From Opitutales bacterium (GTDB taxonomy: Bacteria; Verrucomicrobiota; Verrucomicrobiia; Opitutales; Oceanipulchritudinaceae), in assembly GCA_020831525.1 (NCBI GenBank), contig JAFIGH010000003.1, forward strand, positions 46,764 through 110,763: a stretch of 64,000 nucleotides of DNA, read 5' to 3'. Under the pieces are notes generated by a model, which saw only the letters and a program-made list of their open reading frames with translations, had not been told where the DNA came from and ran no database searches. Positions 1 through 6,836 of this stretch are shown in pieces (position 1 is the stretch's first letter; each line of letters starts with the position of its first letter). A program made the position numbers and the translations under genes.

Positions 1-1336
1 GCGCGGCGTCGGCGCCTGGGTCTTTGGTCACGTCGCCGCCGACGATAAACGAAAGCTGGTTGCGCAGGTCGGCGATTTGGTTGTTCACCGGCGTGGCGGA
101 GAGCAGGAGAATTTTGCTGCGTGGACCGCTCCGGATGATGTCGTCGATAAGACGCTCGTAGCGGGAGCGCGGGCGGGTGCCGTCGGGCCGGGGGCGGCCG
201 GGAGCGTTGTTGCGGAAGTTGTGGGATTCGTCGATGACAACAAGGTCGTAGATGTCCCAGTGGATGTCTTCGAGCCGCAGGTCGCCGGCCATGCCGCCGT
301 CGCGGCTCAGGTCGGTGTGCGAGAGCACGTCGTAGCGAAAGCGGTCTTCCATGAGCGGATTGAGCCGGCTGTTGGAGCGGTAGACCGTCCAGTTCTCGCG
401 AAGCTTCTTCGGGCAGAGCACGAGAACCCGCTCGTTGCGGTTTTCAAAATACTTGATGACGGCGAGAGCTTGGAAGGTTTTCCCGAGACCCACACTGTCG
501 GCGAGGATGCAGCCGTTGAACTGGAGAAGCTTGTTAACCGCGCCTTTGACGCCGTCTTTCTGGAAGCCGAAGAGCATCTTCCAGACGGCGGAATCGAGAA
601 GCGTGGTCTGGCGGATTTGGTCGTCGGCCTTCTTCGTTCCCTCGAGGTCGTCGCGGAACAAGTGATAGAGGGTGAGGAAATAGATGAATTCCGGCGCGTT
701 GTTGGCGTAGTGCCGGGCGAGGTAGCGCAGAACTTCGTCCTTCACGTCTTCGACGAGCCCCGGATTGTCCCACAGCGACTGGAACCAGTCCTTCAGGGCG
801 CGCCGGTCGCGGTTGTCGTTGACGACGAGGTTCAGCTCGATGTTGTTGCGCGAGGCGGCCATCCCGAGGCCGCGGAGAGTGAAATTGGAACTGCCCACGA
901 GAGCGTTTTCCACCGGGCCGTCCGCGATATGGTAGAGCTTTCCGTGCAGGAGACCGGCTTCGCGGATGGAGCGGATTTCCACTTTTTCCCGGATCCACCG
1001 CGCGCATGCCTTCGCTACGGCGCGTTGCTGCATTTGGTTGGTGACCCGCAGGCCGTCGTCGGTCAGCGCGAAGAGTTTTTTTTCCGCGCGGTCGGGATCG
1101 AGGCTCTGCACGAACCGCGGCTCGCCGAAGAGGAACCGCAGGTTGCCGATACCGTCCAGCATCTCCCGCAAAGCCCCGTAGGCTTGGATGGTGAAGTAAG
1201 CCGAGACAAACGACAACCCGCTGTCCGGGGCGATGTGTTCACGCAAGAAATCCGCCGCCGTGCCGTGCTCCGGGGTGTTGTCCCGGATGCCGGACTCCTT
1301 TGCCGCCGCGAGTGTCGTCTGCCGTGCCTTTGCCAT
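1..1336 (-). CDS. PLD-domain SNF2-family helicase, C-terminus cut by window edge
   Basis: About 445 N-terminal residues are present and the frame stays open to base 1. Residues ~1-200 form a phospholipase-D-like nuclease domain, with a HGKLY motif followed by GSSNFT, the usual spacing for the HxK...N half-site. A SNF2/DEAH motor follows: Walker A in SVGLGKTFQA, motif II VIDESHNF, and motif III LLSATPVNN near the window edge. The helicase C-lobe should lie outside. The ATG at 1336 has a weak AAGG about 10 bases upstream. PLD-SNF2 fusions commonly sit in restriction or defence loci. That role is inferred here, supported only by the toxin-antitoxin genes just upstream. It could instead be a chromatin-type DNA translocase with no defence role. 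Confidence 0.82.
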   Translation of the reverse strand, partial: MAKARQTTLAAAKESGIRDNTPEHGTAADFLREHIAPDSGLSFVSAYFTIQAYGALREMLDGIGNLRFLFGEPRFVQSLDPDRAEKKLFALTDDGLRVTNQMQQRAVAKACARWIREKVEIRSIREAGLLHGKLYHIADGPVENALVGSSNFTLRGLGMAASRNNIELNLVVNDNRDRRALKDWFQSLWDNPGLVEDVKDEVLRYLARHYANNAPEFIYFLTLYHLFRDDLEGTKKADDQIRQTTLLDSAVWKMLFGFQKDGVKGAVNKLLQFNGCILADSVGLGKTFQALAVIKYFENRNERVLVLCPKKLRENWTVYRSNSRLNPLMEDRFRYDVLSHTDLSRDGGMAGDLRLEDIHWDIYDLVVIDESHNFRNNAPGRPRPDGTRPRSRYERLIDDIIRSGPRSKILLLSATPVNNQIADLRNQLSFIVGGDVTKDPGADAA

Positions 1337-1457
1337 CTGCACCAAACCTTGGCGACTGCGGCGGAGATTGTGAACCGCAAAATTTCGGCGCATGAAGACG
1401 GTCCATTCGCGGGCGGATGCGTGGTTGGCACCCGGCGCGCAGGCGGATGCGCGTGGG

Positions 1458-1862
1458 TCAGGCCGGGCGCGTTAGAAGTCGCACCTTCAACTGGCTGTGG
1501 CGGGCAATACCGGCATAATCGGTGTCGAAGGTGATCAGTTCGGCGTCATGGTGGATGGCGGTGGCAGCAATGATGAGATCGATGGATCCGGCATTGAAGC
1601 CTTCTTGGCGGCAGGTCTGTCCGAGCCGGGTGGCGTCGCGCCAGAGACAGACGGGTGTGGGAAGCAAAGGCAGAGTGGCAAACTGGGCTTCGATCTTCGG
1701 GCGTTCATCCGGGGTTGCATGGCGCAGAACCTCGAAGGCAACCGGTTCGCAGAGGCAGGCGTCGGGGTCGAGGATACACGGATGGATCATGGCCTTGAGC
1801 GCAGGTGGCGATTTGGCGCGCGTGAAGTCGACCCAAAGGCTGGATTCGATCAATCGCGCCAT
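1458..1862 (-). CDS. vapC: PIN-domain toxin (VapC-like)
   Basis: A 134-residue PIN-domain ribonuclease. The acidic residues expected for metal-dependent RNA cleavage are in place: D in SSLWVDFTR near the N-terminus, E in EPVAFEVLRH, D in GSIDLIIAATAIHH, and D in LITFDTDYAGI near the C-terminus. Length and motif order match VapC toxins, which cleave tRNA or rRNA and are neutralised by a cognate antitoxin. The gene overlaps the end of the upstream antitoxin gene by 13 bases, the typical antitoxin-first bicistronic arrangement, so it is probably autoregulated from the antitoxin promoter. The RNA target cannot be read from the sequence. Confidence 0.85.
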   Translation of the reverse strand: MARLIESSLWVDFTRAKSPPALKAMIHPCILDPDACLCEPVAFEVLRHATPDERPKIEAQFATLPLLPTPVCLWRDATRLGQTCRQEGFNAGSIDLIIAATAIHHDAELITFDTDYAGIARHSQLKVRLLTRPA

Positions 1863-2092
1863 AGCTCTGCGATGTTTTGAGACGCGGCACGTTCTTCAGC
1901 TTTGGCTGCTTCGAAGGTTCTCAAATCCGCCGACCACTCGCCGCTGAGGAACTTCCGGGAAATCTCCGCCCGGCGCCGGTACCTCAACGCATCGTCGAGG
2001 ACCTGTCGGATGGCCGGACCCTTTTTCCGGATCCCGGTCATTTGGCAAATGTCGTGCACGTCGGATTCAGGAAGTTCTACAGTGATTTTCAT
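1850..2092 (-). CDS. Type II antitoxin partner of the PIN toxin
   Basis: A protein of 80 residues beginning MKITVELPESDV. The short beta strand and following helices fit a ribbon-helix-helix DNA-binding antitoxin, and the charged C-terminal half (EISRKFLSGEW onwards) would be the toxin-wrapping part. The ATG at 2092 was chosen over an in-frame GTG three codons upstream because antitoxins of this type usually begin with MKxTVEL. It overlaps the toxin gene by 13 bases. It should bind both its toxin and its own promoter in the ~130-base gap upstream. The exact antitoxin family (VapB or a DUF2191-like type) is not resolved. Confidence 0.75.
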   Translation of the reverse strand: MKITVELPESDVHDICQMTGIRKKGPAIRQVLDDALRYRRRAEISRKFLSGEWSADLRTFEAAKAEERAASQNIAELWRD

Positions 2093-2225
2093 GATCTTCA
2101 CGGTAGGGAAATCGGATTCCAGAGCAACCGTTTCCGGATTCTATTGTCCGGGGGCGCCATTCGCTTTCGTTCCGGAATTCCAAGGGCAGCGTCAATCGGC
2201 GGACAGCGGATGCGACCAACGCAGA

Positions 2226-2480
2226 TTACGGATGGTCGCCGAAAGCCGCGCGGTCTTCCGCCGCGAGGAGTTCGTTGGTCTTGTCAAGGTCGACACCCGC
2301 AACCGGACCGTCACCGCGGAACGTGATCAGTTCAAACGGTTCCACGCTGCCTTGCTCTCGGGATTCCAGCGCCTTACGCCCGGCATCCGCCAGAAACGCA
2401 CTGAAACTCTTTCCTTCGGGGCGCGCCTGGGCACGAAGGCGTTCGCCCAGTTGGTCATCGAGTAATATTGTTGTACGCAT
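2226..2480 (-). CDS. Solitary RHH-type antitoxin-like protein
   Basis: This gene encodes 84 residues beginning MRTTILLDDQLGERLR, a ribbon-helix-helix N-terminus typical of CopG/VapB-like antitoxins. The C-terminal part ends FRGDGPVAGVDLDKTNELL, which resembles the toxin-binding tail of VapB proteins. The ATG at 2480 was chosen because the RHH strand begins directly there. An upstream start at 2504 would add eight unrelated residues. No toxin frame follows: the next 130 bases downstream are gene-free until the antitoxin of the neighbouring pair. It is therefore an orphan, either a relic of a second toxin-antitoxin pair or an antitoxin acting on a toxin encoded elsewhere. Confidence 0.65.
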   Translation of the reverse strand: MRTTILLDDQLGERLRAQARPEGKSFSAFLADAGRKALESREQGSVEPFELITFRGDGPVAGVDLDKTNELLAAEDRAAFGDHP

Positions 2481-2636
2481 GATGCATAAAGTATTACCGA
2501 TCACTGTTGCGTTTCAATCCATGTCACCGGCGGGCCGTCATGCATTCAGCGGGCGGAACACCGGTTTATGATGCACAATAAATATTATGTCTAATTTGTG
2601 CGGCGGGGCGGGACCCGGTTGCATCGACACTGACAC

Positions 2637-2656
2637 TGGACAAAAAGATTTTGGAA
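2637..2656. repeat. Left copy of 20-bp inverted repeat, candidate transposase end site
   Basis: Sequence TGGACAAAAAGATTTTGGAA. An exact inverted copy lies at 2863-2882, a partial direct copy (AAAAGATTTTGG) at 2736-2747, and a diverged inverted copy at 15516-15532. Several end copies on one side of a Mu-like element would suit transposase binding sites. A small non-autonomous element of 246 bp bounded by the two exact copies is the main alternative. Confidence 0.5.
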
Positions 2657-2862
2657 AAGCCGGAAAAGACCGGAAGACCCAAAAAAAGCCCGAAAACCAA
2701 GCACTTAGGAAAGATAGGCCTCCCCTGTTCGGGAGAAAAGATTTTGGACGGGATTCAGTGATTTGGAAAAAAAGCCGGAAACTTGTCCGGCTATTGCATG
2801 CCCTCCGCAACCCGCATGCAAAGGACGTTCACGGGTGATGCATTCCGCCCGGAGACTCGGAA

Positions 2863-2882
2863 TTCCAAAATCTTTTTGTCCA
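2863..2882. repeat. Inverted copy of the 20-bp repeat
   Basis: The exact reverse complement of 2637-2656. It lies 27 bases from the end of the small membrane-protein gene downstream of the repressor. Confidence 0.6.
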
Positions 2883-2908
2883 AGGGAGCATGTAGCATGT
2901 AGCGTGAT

Positions 2909-3100
2909 TCAGGCTACCGGAGGGAAGCCGTTTTCGTCATCGGGGCCACCGCGCTCCCTCGCTTCAGAGAGCAGCCGCTCTATCCTCTTGAGGTGTTGGG
3001 CGCATCGCTGGGTGAAGTGCGCACAAAGAACGGCGGAGAGCACGACGAGCGCCCCGCCGACGAGTAGAACCAACGCGACCGGATTTATTGAGTGCTCCAT
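2909..3100 (-). CDS. Small single-pass membrane protein next to the repressor
   Basis: 63 residues. A hydrophobic helix spans about residues 8-30 (PVALVLLVGGALVVLSAVL) and is followed by a charged amphipathic helix containing KRIERLLSEARERG. The gene begins 35 bases after the repressor stop and runs in the same direction, so the two are probably co-transcribed. Small membrane proteins in this position in prophages can act in superinfection exclusion or as lysis accessories, but nothing here identifies a function. The start codon has only a weak ribosome-binding site. A frame overlapping it on the same strand was judged a shadow because it lacks the clear membrane helix. Confidence 0.45.
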   Translation of the reverse strand: MEHSINPVALVLLVGGALVVLSAVLCAHFTQRCAQHLKRIERLLSEARERGGPDDENGFPPVA

Positions 3101-3135
3101 CTGCTTCGGTGATAATCGAGGATATTGATGCTCGT

Positions 3136-3834
3136 TTACGGATGGCCATCCTTCTTCCGGTCCCCGTGAGCTGAGTCGTCGGGGATCTTGCAGCCGAACC
3201 AGATTCCGAGATTTTCAGTAAAGGCGTTGAGGTATTCGCCGTCCCGGCTGATGAGGTTCCGCTCGATCAGGACAACGATATACCCCATCCAGTGACTCAG
3301 GTTCATAAACGGGGAATCCGGCTGAAACGGGTCTGCCTTGCCCGACTGAATGACTGCTTCCTGAAGATCCCCGACAAAGGCATCCCCTTCACCGGCCCGG
3401 TGATGCTTGAGGTATCCGCGCGTCTGGTGAAGCAGATTGCCCAATCGCTCGCTGTGGTCTTCGAGATCTCGGCATAAGCGGTTGAACCGGCGATTGAAGA
3501 GGTCGAAGTACCGGGCCGGGCTGTAACGCAGGTCTGTGATCGCAGGGCCGAAGAGGTCAAACTCAGGATTAAGGTAATTCTCGATCCCGCGGGGGTAACC
3601 CAGCTTCATCGGCTCAAAGGCCGTGAGATAGAAGGGGTTCAGGTTCAATTTCTCGGAGATAACGAGGCCGGTGGAGACCTTCATTGCCACGTCGCCGCGT
3701 TCGTACGTCCCAAGGCGGCCTTCATTGAAGTTCGTCATCCTGGAAACCTCCGGGCGCGAATACCCGAGACTTTCGCGGGCTTGCGCCAAGCGCTTCCCGA
3801 TCAGCCTGTCCGAGGGGGCTTCATTCTCACTCAT
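3136..3834 (-). CDS. XRE-family repressor of the Mu-like element
   Basis: 232 residues from the ATG at 3834 (MSENEAPSD). Residues ~11-70 form an XRE helix-turn-helix (IGKRLAQARESLGYSRPEV, then RLGTYERGD). The remaining ~160 residues have no recognised domain, and no LexA-type serine protease motif was seen. An upstream in-frame ATG at 3918 would extend into the divergent promoter region, so it was rejected. The gene faces the rightward cassette across a 111-base gap holding a perfect 12-bp palindrome. This is the layout of a lysogeny switch: a repressor on one strand and a Cro/Ner-like regulator on the other. The role is inferred from fold and position. Confidence 0.75.
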   Translation of the reverse strand: MSENEAPSDRLIGKRLAQARESLGYSRPEVSRMTNFNEGRLGTYERGDVAMKVSTGLVISEKLNLNPFYLTAFEPMKLGYPRGIENYLNPEFDLFGPAITDLRYSPARYFDLFNRRFNRLCRDLEDHSERLGNLLHQTRGYLKHHRAGEGDAFVGDLQEAVIQSGKADPFQPDSPFMNLSHWMGYIVVLIERNLISRDGEYLNAFTENLGIWFGCKIPDDSAHGDRKKDGHP

Positions 3835-3874
3835 CCCGCCCAACAAAGAACAATCCCCGGCCCGACGCCATAAT

Positions 3875-3886
3875 TTATTGCAATAA
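3875..3886. promoter_or_regulatory. Palindromic operator candidate in the divergent control region
   Basis: TTATTGCAATAA is a perfect palindrome between the repressor start (3834) and the first rightward gene (3946). A TTGACT hexamer for rightward transcription lies at 3892-3897, just beyond it. No good -10 hexamer follows at the standard spacing. The position suits binding by the XRE repressor or the Cro/Ner-like protein. Confidence 0.5.
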
Positions 3887-3945
3887 TCGACTTGACTAAA
3901 TCTCCACGATACCTTCATCTGTCATCAATTATGGAGGCCGCACCA

Positions 3946-4176
3946 ATGATTCCTCTCCCGGAAACGCCCAGCAAGCGCGTTCGGGTACTGATGATCATTC
4001 ACGGCCCGGCAAAGTTCACAGAACTCGCAAAGCGCCTCGGATGCGCGCCCGTAACACTCCGGGGTGTGGTGTACGGAACGTCATGGTCACCGGGGGTCGC
4101 GCGCAAACTGGAACTGTACTACGGGATTCCGATCTTCCCAGAATTACACGCTAAAAAAGACAAAAATGAAAATTGA
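3946..4176 (+). CDS. Small Cro/Ner-like helix-turn-helix regulator
   Basis: 76 residues starting at the ATG at 3946, which is preceded by GGAGG at 3933-3937. Longer in-frame starts run into the control region. The core FTELAKRLGCAPVTLRGVVY reads as a helix-turn-helix, and the lysine-rich tail KKDKNEN is typical of small DNA-binding proteins. As the first gene rightward from the divergent control region, it takes the place of Ner in Mu or Cro in lambda: an early regulator that limits repressor and early transcription. The gene after it begins 11 bases before its stop codon. Confidence 0.6.
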   Translation: MIPLPETPSKRVRVLMIIHGPAKFTELAKRLGCAPVTLRGVVYGTSWSPGVARKLELYYGIPIFPELHAKKDKNEN

Positions 4177-4666
4177 TCCCTCCCGCGACGCAGGCGAAGT
4201 CCTCTCCGAGATCCTTGACCAAGCCAAGGCCCAGCTCGAGGACCTGCGCCGTCGTACCGAAGCTGATGAGTTGGCCCCCGAAGAAGCCCGTAAGGCATTC
4301 AACCGCTCAAAGGTGATCTACGATCTGGCCCAATACCTCGCCCGGCAATACACAGCCATGGTGCGCGAGCACATGGCTGATCGGCCGACCCCGCCGGGGA
4401 CCCCCGGTAGCTTGAAGGACCTGCCCCCGGACCTGATCGCAACGATACACGACTTGGCCGTCAACGAGCGTCTGGATGTTAAAGCCATCCAAGCCCGCTT
4501 GGAAGCGCCCGAGGCGGAAGGCGGCTGCGGGCGTGGATTTATTCCGGAGGAGGAGATATCCGCCGCGGTCGTCGGTTACGCGTCCGACCAAGTGCGGTTA
4601 GCCGCCTCTCTCCCTGCCCTCTTTCAGCTATTTGACGACCTGTTGAGCAATGAGCATGAGCGGTAG
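4166..4666 (+). CDS. Hypothetical protein of the Mu-like cassette
   Basis: 166 residues starting MKIDPSRDAGEV. No family was recognised. The N-terminal half is helical and charged (VLSEILDQAKAQLEDLRRR), and the C-terminal half has helices ending near LFQLFDDLLSNEHER. It overlaps the end of the regulator gene by 11 bases and the start of the tape-measure gene by 17 bases, so translation of the three is probably coupled. Genes directly before tape-measure genes often encode tail-assembly chaperones, but neither a slippery frameshift site nor a family motif was seen, so that role is not claimed. The ATG at 4166 was chosen because the longer open frame runs through the regulator in another frame. 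Confidence 0.6.
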   Translation: MKIDPSRDAGEVLSEILDQAKAQLEDLRRRTEADELAPEEARKAFNRSKVIYDLAQYLARQYTAMVREHMADRPTPPGTPGSLKDLPPDLIATIHDLAVNERLDVKAIQARLEAPEAEGGCGRGFIPEEEISAAVVGYASDQVRLAASLPALFQLFDDLLSNEHER

Positions 4667-6836
4667 AGACAAGCTGGAGATTCTCATAGAGTTCGCCGAG
4701 GATCTGCGCGGGCTCAAGGAGGCGCGCCAGCAAACCAATGCGCTCACGCGCGAGGTCGACACCCTCGGCAGCACGGCGCGCATCGCCTTCGGAACCTTCG
4801 TCGGCAACATCGGCGCGCGCGCCGCGACCGCCCTTACCAATCAGGTCACCCGGCTCATCGGCGCGGGGGTGCGCTACCGCGCCAACCTCGAACAGCAGAC
4901 CGTTGCCTTCTCGACCTTACTCGGCAGCATGGACGCCGCCGCGGACCGCATGGCCGAGTTGGAGCGATTCGCCGCCACCACGCCCTTCCGCAAAGAGGAG
5001 ATCATCGAGGCCTCGCGCCTCCTCGAAATCTTCACCGGCGGCGCGCTGTCATCCGGCGATGCCCTGCGCATGATTGGCGATGCGGCGGCGTCAACGGGGC
5101 AGCGGCTGCCGGAGCTGGCGAACTGGGTGGGCCGCATCTACGCCATGCTCGAGGGCGGGGAGCCCATCGGCCAGGCAACCCGGAGGCTTATGGAGATGGG
5201 GGTCATCACGCCCCAGGTGGCGGAGGAACTCCGCAACGTATCGACCTCCGCCCAGGGCATGCGCGTCCTCGAGCGCGAGTTCGGGCGCTTCGCCGGCGGC
5301 ATGGAGCGGCAGAGCCAGACGCTGACAGGGCGGCTGTCGACGCTCCAAGACATCCTTGATCAGCTTTCCGGGGCGTTCCTTGCGGGCATTGTCGACGAAG
5401 GGGCCGGTGGGTTGGAGCGCCTCGTCGATATCCTCAGTGACGAAAGCGCGATGGAGAACGCCCGCGAGTGGGGTGAGATCATCCACGACTTGGCCAGCGG
5501 CTTAAAGCCCTTTGCGGCGGCGGCAGCGGCGGCCGGGCGGGGCTGGGGTTTCCTTGCCGCCGCGATGCAGGACGTCGTGGACGGGGACCTCAACTGGGTG
5601 GAGGACGACACCAGAGTGGGCCGCATACTCGACCGGCGCATACAGCGCGCCGGCCGGCGCGAAGAGCCCGTCGACGGCGGCGACATCGGCGAAATCACAG
5701 GCACCGGCCGCCCCGCGCCAAGCGAAGCCGAGGGTGCGAAGCGCGTGGCGACTGCCGAGCGAATCCAGGAACTCAACCGGCAGATGGCGCGGACGCAGGG
5801 CCAGCGCGCCCGAGTCGAGAGCGACGCCCTGCGCACGCAGGCCGACAAGCGCGATGAGCTGGCCAACATCCTCGAGCACGAAGCCGCCCTCGTTCTTGAA
5901 ATGCGCGATGAGTACCAGCGGCTGGGCAATGCCGCCGCCGAGGCCGCCGACGCGGCGGTCAACCTCCGCACTCAGGAAGGGGATGCGGAGGCCGCAAAGC
6001 TCATGGAGGAAGCCGTCCGCATGTGGGAACGGGCCACTGCCGCCAGCACCGAGTATTTCCAGATCCAAAACGAGATCGCGGCGAGCGGCTTCTGGGCCGA
6101 AATGCAGGCCGAACTCGTCGACTACGTCGACGCCGTCGGCACAGCCGGCGAGCAGATCGCGCGAGCATTCACCGACATCGCCGACCGCGGGGTGAGTTCG
6201 CTCTCCGACGGCATAACGGATCTCATCATCGGCACGGGCAACCTGACGGACGCCATGCGCAGCTTCGGGCAAATCGCGATCCGCACACTCGTTGAACTGG
6301 GTGTGCAAATGCTCCTCAACGCCGCCCTGCAAAGCATGATCCGCAAGCAACAGACGGCGGAGGATGTGTCGGCGACGACGACGCGCACAGCCCCCAAGGT
6401 GGCGGAGGCGGTGGCGACGGGGATCTCCACCTTCGGCGCGGCGCTGATCTTCGGCGCGCTGGCGCTGGGGATGGTGGCCATGGCGGGGGGCTTCCGGCGC
6501 GGGGGCTTCACCGGGCCGGGCGCTCCCGACGAGGTGGCGGGCGTTGTGCACCGGGGCGAGTATGTCATCCCGCAGGAGGCGGTGCGCGCCATCGGCCTGC
6601 CCGCCCTCGAGGAGATGCACCGCACCGGGCGCATCCCCGAAGCCCCGGAGGGCGGCGGCGCAGGCCGCGCGGCCTCAGCCTCGCCCCGCCCGGCCTCGGG
6701 GGGCGGTGCCTCTGATCTTCTTCGCGGGGAGCGTACCCAGATTATCGAGCGGGGGCGGCGCAACCGCTCCTACCGCGACGACACCAGCCTCAAGTACCGC
6801 GTCCTTGAGATCATGCGCAACCGGGAGGACTCCTAA
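4650..6836 (+). CDS. Phage tape-measure protein
   Basis: 728 residues. Residues ~50-270 match the tape-measure N-terminal domain (NLEQQTVAFSTLLGSMDAA, FAATTPFRKEEIIEASRLL, YAMLEGGEPIGQATRRLMEM). A long helical, coiled-coil-prone middle follows, then a hydrophobic stretch at ~587-612 (FGAALIFGALALGMVAMAGGF) and the characteristic C-terminal FRRGGFTGPG with VHRGEYVIP. In tailed phages the protein sets tail length and helps DNA passage. Here it is the only recognisable tail gene. Its position before the portal gene, with TAATG overlap to it, is unlike Mu, where the tape-measure gene lies far downstream of head genes. The frame is intact. Confidence 0.88.
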   Translation: MSMSGRDKLEILIEFAEDLRGLKEARQQTNALTREVDTLGSTARIAFGTFVGNIGARAATALTNQVTRLIGAGVRYRANLEQQTVAFSTLLGSMDAAADRMAELERFAATTPFRKEEIIEASRLLEIFTGGALSSGDALRMIGDAAASTGQRLPELANWVGRIYAMLEGGEPIGQATRRLMEMGVITPQVAEELRNVSTSAQGMRVLEREFGRFAGGMERQSQTLTGRLSTLQDILDQLSGAFLAGIVDEGAGGLERLVDILSDESAMENAREWGEIIHDLASGLKPFAAAAAAAGRGWGFLAAAMQDVVDGDLNWVEDDTRVGRILDRRIQRAGRREEPVDGGDIGEITGTGRPAPSEAEGAKRVATAERIQELNRQMARTQGQRARVESDALRTQADKRDELANILEHEAALVLEMRDEYQRLGNAAAEAADAAVNLRTQEGDAEAAKLMEEAVRMWERATAASTEYFQIQNEIAASGFWAEMQAELVDYVDAVGTAGEQIARAFTDIADRGVSSLSDGITDLIIGTGNLTDAMRSFGQIAIRTLVELGVQMLLNAALQSMIRKQQTAEDVSATTTRTAPKVAEAVATGISTFGAALIFGALALGMVAMAGGFRRGGFTGPGAPDEVAGVVHRGEYVIPQEAVRAIGLPALEEMHRTGRIPEAPEGGGAGRAASASPRPASGGGASDLLRGERTQIIERGRRNRSYRDDTSLKYRVLEIMRNREDS

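Larger units (their letters stand above)
2481..2908. other. Gene-free stretch with repeat motifs
   Basis: No convincing gene is present. The stretch holds a 20-bp perfect inverted repeat (2637-2656 and 2863-2882), a third partial copy at 2736-2747, several A-rich runs resembling GGAAAAGCCGG, and a short partly palindromic motif GTAGCGTGATTCAGGCTAC (2899-2917). That motif is related to intergenic repeats near 40.2 and 43.7 kb. A lysine-rich open frame on the plus strand is explained by the A-rich repeats and was rejected. The stretch may contain the left end of the Mu-like element. Confidence 0.6.

Noticed and set aside
77..1534. Long plus-strand open frame of 485 codons
   Set aside because: It is antisense to the PLD-SNF2 helicase, whose motifs are clear, and has no recognised domain. 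High GC creates such frames.
2587..2838. Lysine-rich plus-strand frame of 83 codons
   Set aside because: Its codons follow A-rich repeats (AAAAAGATTTTGG and GGAAAAGCCGG), it has no good start signal and no protein-like segment.
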